Source of the DNA: RBC038 sp041390625
GTDB lineage: Bacteria; Chloroflexota; Dehalococcoidia; UBA2979
Assembly: GCA_041390625.1 (NCBI GenBank)
Contig: JAWKPM010000012.1
Location: forward strand, 58,267-122,266
DNA length: 64,000 bases
Reading direction: 5' to 3'
Positions 46,304 to 56,507 of the stretch are shown here, piece after piece. Below the pieces are notes generated by a model that saw only the letters and a program-made list of their open reading frames with translations, did not search any database and was not told where the DNA came from. Within the stretch, counting starts at the first letter, position 1; the number at the start of each line of letters is the position of its first letter. The position numbers and the translations under genes are program-made.

Positions 46304-49300
46304 CTATCTCTCGGCGTCGATCGCTTTCTTGAGGGCATCGACGATCCGGGAGCCGCGCTTCTGAAATCCCAGAGCCTGCATAGCTTCTCCGACCAGCTCA
46401 TCGTCTGAGTAGAGGCGCCCGTCTGACTTCACCCAGCGAACAACCTCACGCAATTGTCGGTCCCCATAGTCGGTGATCGCGCGGCCCGGTCGAACTGGCG
46501 ACCTTCCGATCCTCGACGCCGATGCCGCTGAAAGCGGCGCGGTTGGCAGCCAATCAGGTGCCACCTCCGTGGAGGTGCCGGTCGCAGCCGACTGGGCGAC
46601 GCCGCTACTAACGCCAATCGCGCGTTCATACGCCTCAACGGCGCGCTCGACCTCCTGCTCTCGAGAACGGAACCAATCGGTCGACCAGATCCGGTGAAAG
46701 CGCCAGCCGAGGCGCTCCAGATGCTCCTGGCGAAGCCGGTCACGGTCGCGGGCCGACGGAGCGGAATGGTAGCTAGCTCCATCTGCTTCGATTGCCATCA
46801 CTGGCTCGCTTGGGCGGTCAGGGTGCATCGCGGCGAAGTCGATCCAGTAACCGGAAGCGCCGTACTGAGGCACGAGTCGGATGCCATGCGCTGTCAGCTG
46901 CTCCTCGACGTCACGCTCGAACGGATTGAGCGCCGGCTTTGGTCGCGCACGGACGCCAAGGTTCGCGCCACCGCTCTCGCCATAAAGGAGGTAGTCGCGA
47001 AGCATTCGCGCGCCAATGGAGTGCAGCCGCTCGGGCTCCATCTCACCGCCCGAGAACGAGCTGACGACTGTCATCCGCCGCCGAGCTCTAGTGATCGCGA
47101 CGTTCAGGCGGCGATGCCCACCTTCCTGGTTCAGCGGCCCGAAGTTGTAGCGCATCCGACCATCGATGGTCTTGCCGTATCCCACGGTCAGGATGATCGC
47201 GTCTCGCTCATCGCCCTGCACCCGTTCGAGGTTCTTGATGAAGAGCGGTTCCTCGCGGTCCTCGTCCATGAGCAGCGCGAGCTCAGGATGTTCTGCGGAG
47301 GCAATCCGTAAGGCCTCAGAGATCTGGTTCGCGTGGGTGCTGCCTAACGCGATTACGCCCAGCGACTCGTCAGGGCGTTCCCGGGCGTGCTCAACGACCA
47401 GGTCGACGATTCGCTCGACCTCATCCGGCACAGAGGCGGTGACTCGCGCAGCACCCGGCCGGAAGGGCACCAGGACTTGCTGGATGCACTCTCCTGCCAG
47501 CGCGCCGGGGAACGTGGTCAGCGACCAGTCGTACAGCGCTTCCTGTGCGTTCGAGAACGTGATGAGCCGCTCGTCCTTGCTGCGGTAATGCCAGTTCAGA
47601 ACACGCTGGCCACCCGGGATGAGGGACCTCATTACGTCGAGGATCGATTCGATGTCCTTGGTGAGCGATGCAGCCAACCCGCTCTCGAGCTGCTCATCCT
47701 CATCGCGGACGACATCGTCAGCCGCCTCGTCATCGTCGTCTGTGTTCGAACTGAAAAAGCTTGTTGGCGGCAACTGGTGTGGATCACCGGCGACGATGGC
47801 CTGGCGACCTCGAAGTAGTGAACAAGCCGCGTCTGAGGGCGGGATCTGGCTGGCTTCGTCGAAGACGACAACATCAAAGCAGGGCCGCGCGGGCAGCACC
47901 TGGGCGACCACCAGCGGGCTCATCACCCAGCATGGCTTCACGGCCGTCAGAACATGCTCCGCCTGGTCGAAGAGTTCTCGGATCGGCAGGTGGCGCCGGC
48001 GCAAGCTCGCCTGTTTCGCCACGAGGGCAGCTTCCTCGCCGAAAGCGTTGCGCGCATCCACAACCCGTTCTGCCCACGCGCGCCGTACGCGGTCTGCGGC
48101 GATCTCTAAATGCGCGCGGTCCGCCCGGGAGAACTCGTCGACGGCGGTGTCTTGCGCCATCGGTTCAAACGAAGCGAGCGCGGGGCGCTCGACGTGGAGG
48201 CGATCGAGGATCGACGCCAGCCAGACGTGCTCAATCGCCTGGGCGGTCAGGTCAGCCGACAGGTCGCGGCCGACTGCCTCATCCAGGATCGGGCCGATTT
48301 GCAGCGCTCGTACGCTGTCCTCTGACCGGTGCAGTTCGGGCAGTCGTGCCAGTACCGTGCGGTCGCGATCCAATGCAGCCAGCGTCACCCCGAGCTCGAC
48401 GAGGGGCGTCCCCGGCCCAGCTTGGAGCTCTGCCGCGTCGACGAGATCAGCAAGCGCTCGGGTTGTCGCGTCACAAGCCTCCTTCGCCTCAGCTAGCTGG
48501 CCGACCGGCGCCGGCGGCCTGTCGGCGATCGAGATGGCGTCCCATCGTGACCGTGTGTCGACGGCAAGGGCAGTGAGCCGGTAGAGCTCGTTATCGGATA
48601 GGTCCGTCCGGCCCGCGCAATCGCGGAGCGCTCGTCGTGCCTGACGAAACTCGCCGTTGAATACCGATGCAGCCAGGCGTAGCGGTCCAAACGACATCGC
48701 CGGTGCCATACCGCGGAGCACGACCGGTAGGTCGAGCGCGAAGACGTCAGAGGTAAGGGCACGGCAGACCTCGTCGACGTCACCGAGCAGGCGGACGATT
48801 TCGGTTGCCTCATGGAGTGTTGCTGGCACTTCCAATCCTGATTCGCTGGCGACTTCTTCAAGGACCTTGATCAGTCTCGGCAGGCGATCCTGATACAGAT
48901 CGTGTAGGACCTCCTGAATGCGCTCCACTTGAGTCGCGTTCGCGGCTCTGCGAGCGGCATAGGTTCTCGCCCACACCCCTTCGCCACGGAGCAGTGCGGA
49001 GCCCCCCAACTCGACGAATCTCTGAGCATCGGCTTCCCCTCGCGCGAGCGAGTCGGGCGTCAGTGATTCGAGCGGCTTCCCGCGCAGTCGATGCTCAGAC
49101 CGGGCTTGGTCGCTGATCCCCAGCAGGCGCGACTGAGCCTCGAACGGCGTGACCTCCCACGGCGTGGAAGGCTCGTGCAATTGATCTGCATACGCTTCGA
49201 GCTGACCCCGACGCCGCTCAAGCTGCAGGTGGAGCTTTGCGACATCCGGCGCGAGCGCCTTTCCTGTCGCCGTCAACGCCCGGTTCAGCTCCTCCGCAAT

Positions 49301-50424
49301 GCGTCGTCGGTTTGAGGCACCATCGTGGAGGTCAAGAATGAGGTCACCAAGTCCCCGCCGTTGGAGGCGGGTCGCTACGGCTTCGATCGCGGCGCGCTTC
49401 TCAGCGACGAAGAGCACCGACCGCCCTCGCGCGATGAGCGTAGCGATGAGGTTGGCAATCGTCTGCGACTTCCCCGTGCCTGGCGGGCCGATGACGACGA
49501 GGTTGGCCCCGGCGACGGCGGCTGCGATTGCATACGATTGACTGCTGTCCGCGTCGAGTACGAGGTATTCATCCCGCGGAGGAGGGACCGCGATGATACC
49601 GCTCTCCTCCGCCGCCGACTGCCGGTCCCGCAACGCCTGTCGCGCCTCGATATCACCGGCGACAGCGGCCAACAGGCCGTGCTGCTCGATCTGCTCGTGC
49701 GACCGTTCGAGGTCGCGAACCATGGGCAGCTTCGCGTAACTGAATTGCCCACCACCAAACGATCAATGATTCGGAAGTTCGGGACCTGGCCACACTGTTC
49801 TTGTAGCCCATCGATCAGCCGTTGAAGGTCTTGCCCATCGCCGGAATTAGTGAGGAAATCATCGACGAGAGGCTCTCCATCGATCCGAACGTTGAAGTCT
49901 GTAGATAAGAGATGCAGCAGCGTCGGATTGAGTTCTGGATCGCCCGTGATCTGTAGCTCGAAATCGTCACCGGCTAGGCCAGTTGCGCGCATCTCCAGAC
50001 GGTAAAGCAGGACGGGCGCATTCGGAGTAGAGGAAGAGCGGTCACTCGTCCAGGTGGAGAACCCGCGCGCAAGGTGCAACGTGTGAAGGCCGCGCTCTTC
50101 ATCGTTCTCGATCGCCTTCGCACGGAGCGTCCTCGCGCGTCTTGCCGCGTCCTTCCGTGACTCAGCGCTGACAAAGACCTCGGACAGCCTCACGTTTCGC
50201 CCGGCCAAGAGCCGCTCTAGCACGTCTGTGCCAGGAGATATGGAAAGGTCGAGCGTCCCCACCTTGAGATCGCGGAAGTAGAGAAGGTTGTTGCGCCCTC
50301 CCAGGTCGATGAGCTGCCGCTTCCAGTCGTCGATCGCTTGACGGACGAGTCGCTGCCGCGTGCTCGGCACTATTGCCGGCGATGCTTCTACCACCGCGTC
50401 GGACGCGCTGAGTTCTTCGACCAT
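46304..50424 (-). CDS. DUF4011-helicase-Vsr-like nuclease giant protein (one frameshift)
   Basis: About 1370 residues if one frameshift is repaired. Domains in order: DUF4011 (DWKRQLIDLGGRNNLLYFRDL), AAA_11 helicase Walker A (VVIGPPGTGKSQTIANLIA), a long helical insert, Walker B (FDVVVFDEASQIPPSDA), AAA_12 C-terminal helicase (NVAITRARRRMTVV), a Vsr/MTES_1575-type endonuclease (NPFERDVEEQL, then AIEADGASYHS and HLERLGWRFHRIWSTDW), and a C-terminal DUF3320-like domain. This architecture is known from single-gene antiphage systems (named Hhe, as I recall). The frame breaks near 49743, where AAT-TC replaces the expected AAT-TTC (GNFSYAKLPM), one T short. Error or natural inactivation cannot be told apart. 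Confidence 0.75.
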
Positions 50425-50519
50425 ATCCCCGCCCCTGCGAGATGGGATGTTACTTCATACGCGTTGCCACCAGCCCGCCAGCTCGCGGATGGCGTGCGCG
50501 CCGCGCGCCTGCCGGCGCA

Positions 50520-51248
50520 TCAGATCCTAAGGAGAGAGCCCCTCGCCCGAAGCAGGTCCCGTCGCATGCGGTAGTCGGGGATGGCCTGACTGACGATCGC
50601 CCAGTACTCGGCGGTGTGGGCGCGCACCCGTAGGTGCGCGAGCTCGTGTGCGACCACGTAGTCGAGGACCGCGGGCGGGGCCATGATTGCGCGCCAGTTG
50701 AAGCGGAGCGTGCCGTCCGGCGCGCAGCTTGCCCATCGGATCCGCTGGTCTCGGACGAGGATTGCCTTCGGTCGGACGCCGAGGAGGCTTGCGACACGGT
50801 CGACGCGCGGAGGGAGTTTCAACATCGCGCGCTCCCGGTACCACCTCTTGAAGGCGACTCGTATTTCCGCCTGGCGCGCGTCGCCTTCGAGCGACCGAGG
50901 TACATCCACGTCGAACTGCCAGTGGTGGAATCGGATCGCCACACGGGCAGCGTCGGTCGGATAGACCGTGAGGCGTACGGAACGCCCGAGGTAAGGGAGC
51001 GACTCACCGCTCACGAACCGACGAGCTGGTGGAGCAGCAGCGGCGGCACCGTCGTGTTGGACGATCCACGGGGCCCGGCGGCGCACCGTGGCTTCGAGGC
51101 GTTCCGGAGACGTGTCGATGGGAGCGGACACCGTGACCGCGCCGGGTTCGTCGACCGTGATTTCGATTGTCTTGTGCCGCTTCGGGCTGCGTACGACACG
51201 GTACTGGATGCGCGCGTCACCGAACCGCACTTCGCCGTGCTCAGTCAT
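50520..51248 (-). CDS. YgjP/DUF45-type metal-dependent hydrolase of the type I R-M operon
   Basis: 242 residues, zinc-metallopeptidase-like WLM/DUF45 family. VVAHELAHLRVRAHTAEYW holds H-E-x2-H plus the distal His, and RWASCAPDGTLRFNWR is the conserved strand before it. Such genes frequently sit next to hsdR, where they may regulate or process the restriction complex; the substrate is not known. ATG 51248 overlaps the hsdR stop by 4 bases, so it is translated with the restriction genes. Confidence 0.8.
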   Translation of the reverse strand: MTEHGEVRFGDARIQYRVVRSPKRHKTIEITVDEPGAVTVSAPIDTSPERLEATVRRRAPWIVQHDGAAAAAPPARRFVSGESLPYLGRSVRLTVYPTDAARVAIRFHHWQFDVDVPRSLEGDARQAEIRVAFKRWYRERAMLKLPPRVDRVASLLGVRPKAILVRDQRIRWASCAPDGTLRFNWRAIMAPPAVLDYVVAHELAHLRVRAHTAEYWAIVSQAIPDYRMRRDLLRARGSLLRI

Positions 51249-54200
51249 GTGAGGCGGCGCCGGGCAATCTCGACGACTTGACGTACAAGCTCGTCGAGCT
51301 CGTCCTCCGCGTAGCGGCCGGTGTCACGGAGCAGCCGCTTGATATCCCGCCGCATTACGCGCTGGACATCGAGGTTCTCTCGCCAATCGATGATCGAGCG
51401 GTGCTCCTGGAGAATCGCGTCGACACCGCGAGCGACATCCTTCAGCCGCTCGTCAAACTCGGCCCGATAGTCCTCGACCTCCTCCCCGACGCTGCTGGGA
51501 CTGCCGCCGGTGCCTGTCGCGCCAGACGCGTCGCCGGCGAGGAGACCGTAGACGGCAAACGAAACCGGCGTCAGCCCGTGCTCCGCGGCGATCGTCTCCT
51601 CGCGATTGATCTGCGAACGTAGGACGGCCATGCGCCGACAACCCTCGGCGGCGTCGATCAGTCGCTCCCGCAGCTCACGGATGATCCGTTCAAGGGCCTC
51701 CGAGAGCCGCTCGTAGAACACCGGGTTCTCGGCGACGCGCTCCTTGATCTGCGCTCGGAGCGCGTGCTCCATCACTGAGGCCCGCGCCTCGTCATGGGGG
51801 AGGCGCGCGATCTTCTGCTCGAAGTCCTGATCGAGCACCGATACGGGCGCCATCAGTTCGCGAACGCTCGCGTCGATCCGTGAGTCGAGCAACTGCTTCA
51901 CCTTCGCGCCGACTGCGGTCCAGTCGATGTCGGCCCGCTCGCGGAGGAAGAGAGCCCGGGCGTAAGACCGAATGACTGTGAGCCGGCGCAGACGGTCGAG
52001 GTAGGCGAGCGCCGCCGGCTCGGGGAGGAAACGATCCATTAGCGTCGAGAAGTCGCGGTAGTCGCGATCGAACGACTCGTATTGATCCGCCTTGTAGTCG
52101 CCCTCGGTGCCCGCATCAGCATCGAAGCGATGGACGCAGGCCCACGGGTCATCGAGAGCGAGGCCACGGAAGTGGGATTCTGCGCGGTCGGCGGCCGCCT
52201 GGATCACGGGGCCCGGGTCCTCTGGCAGTTCGGTGAGTGCCTCCTCGATATCGCCGCGGTCGAAGATCGCGAGGGCGCTCTCCAGCTCGCGCGATACGCC
52301 GTGGTAGTCAACCACGAGGCCGTACGTCTTCTCCGTCGTCACCCCGTCCTTGGTCCGGGAGTAGCGACGGTTTACACGTGCGATCGCCTGAAGCAGGGAG
52401 TGCTCGCGGATCGATCGATCGAGGTACAGCACCTGTTCGACCGGTGCGTCGAACCCGGTGATCAGCTTGTCGACGACGACGAGGATCTGCGGCTCGCCTT
52501 CCGCGTCGGTGAACGCGTTGACGATCTGATCTTCGTCCAGTTCGCGCGCGCGGCGGAACTCAGGTCCGTCGTTGTTGGTCGTGGTGATGATCGGGTACGC
52601 GGAGAGCCCGAACGCGACGAGGTGGTCCGCGTAACGCACGGCGGCGGCACGGCTCGGCGCGACGACCTGGGCTTTGAATCCGTTCGGCTGCACCTTCTTC
52701 CGGAAGTGTTCCGCGATGTCGAGCGCGATCGCTTCGATCCGCTTCGCGGCCTCCGCGATGGTCTCCTTGTTGGCGTAGCGGCGGCGGATCTCGGCGCGGG
52801 TCTCTTCGGGCTCGTCGCCGAAGAGAGCGTCGAAGAGGCGGTCGAGCGTTTCAGGCCCTTCGACGTGCAACTCAGGGAGTCGTGCTTCGTAGTAGATCGG
52901 GACGGTCGCGCCATCCTCGACGGACTGCGGGATCGTGTAGGAGTCGATCAACTCCCCGAAGGTGCCGAGCGTGGTGCGCCTGAAACCCTGGTCGATCGGT
53001 GTGCCGGTGAAGCCGACGAACGTCGCGTTCTGCAGCGCAGCGCGCATCTTCGCGGCGAGGCGTCCGTACTGGGTGCGATGTGCCTCGTCGATCATCACCA
53101 CGACGTTGTCGGCGTCGTTGAGGTGCGCGAGGTCACCCGAGGGGGCGCTCAGCGCCTCCTCGAACTTCTGGATCGTCGTCATCACCGTGCGGCCATTGTT
53201 CGTGCTCAGCAGTTCGCGGAGTTGCCTGGTATCGCTGGCACGCTCGGGTTCGAGCACCGACGCGTCCCGGAACGTCCGCGTGATCTGGGTATCGAGCTGC
53301 GTGCGATCGGTTACCACGACGATCGTGGGATTTCGCAGCGCCGGCGATCGACGCAGCTTCGTCGCCAGATAGAGCATCGTCAGCGACTTACCGGACCCCT
53401 GTGTGTGCCAGACGACGCCGCCCCGCTCCGAGGGTGTGCTGCCGTCGAGGATTCGCGCGATCGCGTGGCGGACGGCGCGGTACTGCTGGTAGCGCGGCAG
53501 CTTCTTCACCAGCCGGCCGCGCTCAGGCTCGAAGACGACGAAGTCGCGCAGGACATCGAGGAGCACCGGGGGGCTGAGCAGCCCGACGATGAGTCGCGCC
53601 TGGCCCTCGGGTGGTATGCCGAAGCGCCGCCCGAACTCTGTCTCGGTGAGCGGCTCGATCGACTTCCACTGCGAGTAGGCGTTCTCGGGCGCGCCAATCG
53701 CGGCATAGGCTGCGTCCGCACCGCACAGGGCGACGCACATGAGGTTGGTGTCGAACAGCTCAGGCGCACCCGCGCCGTGCCACTCCGGCCCGGCCTCCTG
53801 GTAGCGGAGCAGCTGACGTACCGCCTTGGTCTTCCACACCTCGAGGAGGGAGGGCGACTTCGCTTCCAGCACGACGAGCGGAATGCCATTGACGAACAGG
53901 ACGAGGTCCGGCTTCACGACGCGCGTGTCGTCCTCATCGCTCCGCTCACTGCCGCGCTCGTTGCCGCGGCGGACGCGGAACTGGGTCGTGACGACGTACT
54001 CGTTGAGGCCGACACCCGGCTCAGGATGGTCGAAGTCGAAGAAGCGGACCGTGGGCGTTTCCTGCCGCCCAGCGCGGTCGATGGTGAGTGGCATGCCGTA
54101 GACGAGGTACTCGTGAATCCGCTGGTTGCGCGCCAGACCGGTAGCGTCGATGTGCTGGAGGTTGAAGATGACGCGTTGCGCGTGGTCCTCACTCATCCAC

Positions 54201-54376
54201 TCGTTGAGGCGCATCAGGGCAGCCGTGAGCCGGCCCGTCAGCAACACGCCGCGCTCGTCTTCGCGCTCGCCTGCCAGCACCTCCCGGGGCACGTAGCGGT
54301 AGCCGAGCTTCTCGAGGAGCTCGCGCGCCGGGTTCTCGGCGTGGTTGAGCTCGTTGAGGCGGTCAGAGGTGGTCAT
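51245..54376 (-). CDS. hsdR: type I restriction endonuclease subunit R
   Basis: 1043 residues. The N-terminal HSDR_N nuclease shows PDLVLFVNGIPLVVLEAKSP (D...E-x-K). The SF2 motor has Walker A HTQGSGKSLTMLYLATKL, DEAHRTQYG and TGFDAPVEQVLYLD with ARVNR. A helical C-terminal part would dock to the M2S complex. It cleaves unmodified DNA at a distance after translocation. ATG 54376 overlaps the stop of the zinc-ribbon protein by 4 bases (ATGA). It looks intact. Confidence 0.9.
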   Translation of the reverse strand: MTTSDRLNELNHAENPARELLEKLGYRYVPREVLAGEREDERGVLLTGRLTAALMRLNEWMSEDHAQRVIFNLQHIDATGLARNQRIHEYLVYGMPLTIDRAGRQETPTVRFFDFDHPEPGVGLNEYVVTTQFRVRRGNERGSERSDEDDTRVVKPDLVLFVNGIPLVVLEAKSPSLLEVWKTKAVRQLLRYQEAGPEWHGAGAPELFDTNLMCVALCGADAAYAAIGAPENAYSQWKSIEPLTETEFGRRFGIPPEGQARLIVGLLSPPVLLDVLRDFVVFEPERGRLVKKLPRYQQYRAVRHAIARILDGSTPSERGGVVWHTQGSGKSLTMLYLATKLRRSPALRNPTIVVVTDRTQLDTQITRTFRDASVLEPERASDTRQLRELLSTNNGRTVMTTIQKFEEALSAPSGDLAHLNDADNVVVMIDEAHRTQYGRLAAKMRAALQNATFVGFTGTPIDQGFRRTTLGTFGELIDSYTIPQSVEDGATVPIYYEARLPELHVEGPETLDRLFDALFGDEPEETRAEIRRRYANKETIAEAAKRIEAIALDIAEHFRKKVQPNGFKAQVVAPSRAAAVRYADHLVAFGLSAYPIITTTNNDGPEFRRARELDEDQIVNAFTDAEGEPQILVVVDKLITGFDAPVEQVLYLDRSIREHSLLQAIARVNRRYSRTKDGVTTEKTYGLVVDYHGVSRELESALAIFDRGDIEEALTELPEDPGPVIQAAADRAESHFRGLALDDPWACVHRFDADAGTEGDYKADQYESFDRDYRDFSTLMDRFLPEPAALAYLDRLRRLTVIRSYARALFLRERADIDWTAVGAKVKQLLDSRIDASVRELMAPVSVLDQDFEQKIARLPHDEARASVMEHALRAQIKERVAENPVFYERLSEALERIIRELRERLIDAAEGCRRMAVLRSQINREETIAAEHGLTPVSFAVYGLLAGDASGATGTGGSPSSVGEEVEDYRAEFDERLKDVARGVDAILQEHRSIIDWRENLDVQRVMRRDIKRLLRDTGRYAEDELDELVRQVVEIARRRLT

Positions 54377-55314
54377 ATCGCTCCCGTCGGGAAGGTGCGA
54401 TCCAACGCCCGAGCCAACTTGTCGACCGCGTCGACTCCTCCCAATAGGCTCGCTTCGGGCAACGGCAGGAGTTGACCGCGGATGGACACAGCCTCGGGGA
54501 TTCGGTTGACGAACCGGTCGTCCACGACGCCGGCGTTGTGCTCGTAGACGTGCCGGGCTTGGAAGAACCACTTCAGGCTGGTCGCCTCGTCAGGCGAGAG
54601 AATCGTCTCGATCGTTGGGAGGCCTGCAGCCAGCAATTCGACGTCGAGCGCATCTAGATCCTGAAACAGGTTGGTTTTGGCTCGCGACCGGACTCGCCCC
54701 GGGTGCTTGGCTCGAAGTGCCTTCCCGTACGAGTCGAACGCTGCAACAGAGTCGCGCAGGGCGTCGCGCGGGAACTGCCGGCGGAGGTCGGCGTCGATGT
54801 TGGGGTCCTCGGACAGACGCACGCGCTTCCGAGCGACCTCCAAGGAAGTGAGGCAGGTGGTGAGCGCGTTGAGGCGCTGACAGTCGGGGCACGAGGCGAA
54901 GACGCCATACACCGCGAATTCGAGCCCGCAGTTGTCACAGGTGACGCCGGTCTCAAGCTCGTGCTCGGTGTACCGCCGAGGAACGAATCGATCTCGATGG
55001 ACCTTCATCTGAAGATTCAAGAGGCCGCCGCGCTGCTGGCGATTGAACCGGTCCGCGGTCCGTTCGATACGATCAAACAGGGAGTCGACAAACTTCCCCG
55101 CCGCAACGTCGGTCGCATACTGAATCTGCTCCTCGGTTGCGAAGTTCTGAGGATCCGCGACTGTCCCGCAGTAGGGACAGGCCAGGGTTTCCCCCTCGTG
55201 GCCCGTATCGGGTTTGACTTTGAAGTATCGCCCGCAGAGGGGACCAGGACACTGACGGCCAAGCATTCCTTCGTCATCGAGCGGCAACGTGACGGAAACT
55301 TCGCGCCTCATCAT
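54373..55314 (-). CDS. zinc-ribbon protein inserted in the type I R-M operon
   Basis: 313 residues, not recognised as a standard Hsd protein. Two zinc-ribbon-like cysteine sets: CPGPLCGRYF with CPYCG (residues 23-51), and CDNCGLEFAVYGVFASCPDC near residues 125-145. The C-terminal half is helical (KWFFQARHVYEHNAGVVDDRFVNR) and reminiscent of nucleic-acid or HEPN-like helical proteins (R-x4-6-H: RHVYEH). Both ends overlap the neighbouring hsdS and hsdR genes by 4 bases, so it is an integral part of the system. It could be an inhibitor, RNA-targeting effector or assembly factor. Confidence 0.7.
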   Translation of the reverse strand: MMRREVSVTLPLDDEGMLGRQCPGPLCGRYFKVKPDTGHEGETLACPYCGTVADPQNFATEEQIQYATDVAAGKFVDSLFDRIERTADRFNRQQRGGLLNLQMKVHRDRFVPRRYTEHELETGVTCDNCGLEFAVYGVFASCPDCQRLNALTTCLTSLEVARKRVRLSEDPNIDADLRRQFPRDALRDSVAAFDSYGKALRAKHPGRVRSRAKTNLFQDLDALDVELLAAGLPTIETILSPDEATSLKWFFQARHVYEHNAGVVDDRFVNRIPEAVSIRGQLLPLPEASLLGGVDAVDKLARALDRTFPTGAI

Positions 55315-56507
55315 CCGGGAACCATCGCCCTCGTTCGCACGCGCCCCGTGAGCAGCGCATCGGCAAGGGACTCCTTCGAGCCGCGCGAGGCTGACACTTC
55401 TTCCCCGAGAGCGGCTAGTTCAGCATCGACCGCACCAAGTGCGCCGACGATGTGGTTCTGCTCGTCCTCGGAGGGCACCGGGATACGAAGGGCGCGTACC
55501 TGCGCCAGGCCGATTTGCGGATACGCGATCCCGGTGATCTCACCACGGAGGATCGACTCAATCCGAGGGTGCCGCAGCGCCTGGAATGCGAACTCAGGCT
55601 TGACGGTTTCGCCAGAGCGGACACGGATCCGGGCGATATGTTGATTGATATCCGCGTCGCCGAACTCGCCGGGGAGACGGCAAACGCGCCCTACATACCC
55701 GGTAATCGTCATCAGCACATCGCCACCGCGGACGTGCGACCGACTCAGCGACGCGCGAGCTTTAAGCGTGATCCACGCAAGACCTGACGGAATGAATTCG
55801 CCATCGCCGACGCACTCGCTGCGAAGGAAGGGGTGTCCGCCGTTAGCCTCTTCCGCCCATGCATGACCGAACGTCGTTGGTGTGGCGCCCTTGGTGATGT
55901 GATCGCACACCTCTCCCAGTGTCGTCACATCCCAGCAGGCGGGCACGGTTCCGAGACCGGGGACCTGCTTCCACTCCGAGTGCCAGCCGGGGACGCCCCG
56001 GGTGAGCAGCTCGTGGAGGAGGGCGCGGCGGAGCTCCTCGGTCGCCGCGATCACCGCCTCGGTGCGCTCGATGGCGTCATCGATGGCGTCGAGGACGGCC
56101 GCAATGGCGCGCTGCTCGGGGAGGGGAGGGATGGGACGAACAAGGGCGTGAACGTCATCGCGGTTGAGCCCAGGGATGCCCGTGGCTCGATTCAGGCGAG
56201 ACAGATCTTCCCGAGTAAGCGTGTGGTAGGCCCACCGCAGATCAGCTTCGCCGTCGACCGGATCGACGAAGTAGGTCGTGTCGATCGGGTAGAAGTCATT
56301 CGCGACCCACGTCACCTTACCGATGCTCCCCTTGCGACCGACCACGATGCCCGGTCCCTCGAGCAGCGCCTGAGAGTGCTGGCCGACCACGCCCGCTGAC
56401 CCGACAACGGCGACGTCACCGGGCCGTCGTGCCCTTTGAGGCAGCGATTTCCCATACTCGAGGCGAAGAACCTCGCCGAGGCGCCGCCGAGGCCAGTCAG
56501 CTGGCAT
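55311..56507 (-). CDS. hsdS: type I restriction-modification specificity subunit S
   Basis: 398 residues with two target recognition domains. TRD1, residues 1-150, opens RRRLGEVLRLEYGKSLP. The first conserved helical spacer is IPPLPEQRAIAAVLDAIDDAIERTEAVIAATEELRRALLHELL. TRD2 (about 195-340) contains WDVTTLGEVCDHITKGATP, and the second helical spacer ends VPSEDEQNHIVGALGAVDAELAALGEEV. It defines the bipartite recognition sequence. ATG 56507 overlaps the hsdM end by 11 bases, and the 60-residue extension upstream is a shadow of hsdM. Confidence 0.9.
   Translation of the reverse strand: MPADWPRRRLGEVLRLEYGKSLPQRARRPGDVAVVGSAGVVGQHSQALLEGPGIVVGRKGSIGKVTWVANDFYPIDTTYFVDPVDGEADLRWAYHTLTREDLSRLNRATGIPGLNRDDVHALVRPIPPLPEQRAIAAVLDAIDDAIERTEAVIAATEELRRALLHELLTRGVPGWHSEWKQVPGLGTVPACWDVTTLGEVCDHITKGATPTTFGHAWAEEANGGHPFLRSECVGDGEFIPSGLAWITLKARASLSRSHVRGGDVLMTITGYVGRVCRLPGEFGDADINQHIARIRVRSGETVKPEFAFQALRHPRIESILRGEITGIAYPQIGLAQVRALRIPVPSEDEQNHIVGALGAVDAELAALGEEVSASRGSKESLADALLTGRVRTRAMVPG

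Noticed and set aside
52082..54475. 797-residue plus-strand open frame opposite hsdR
   Set aside because: Antisense shadow; the minus strand has all hsdR motifs.
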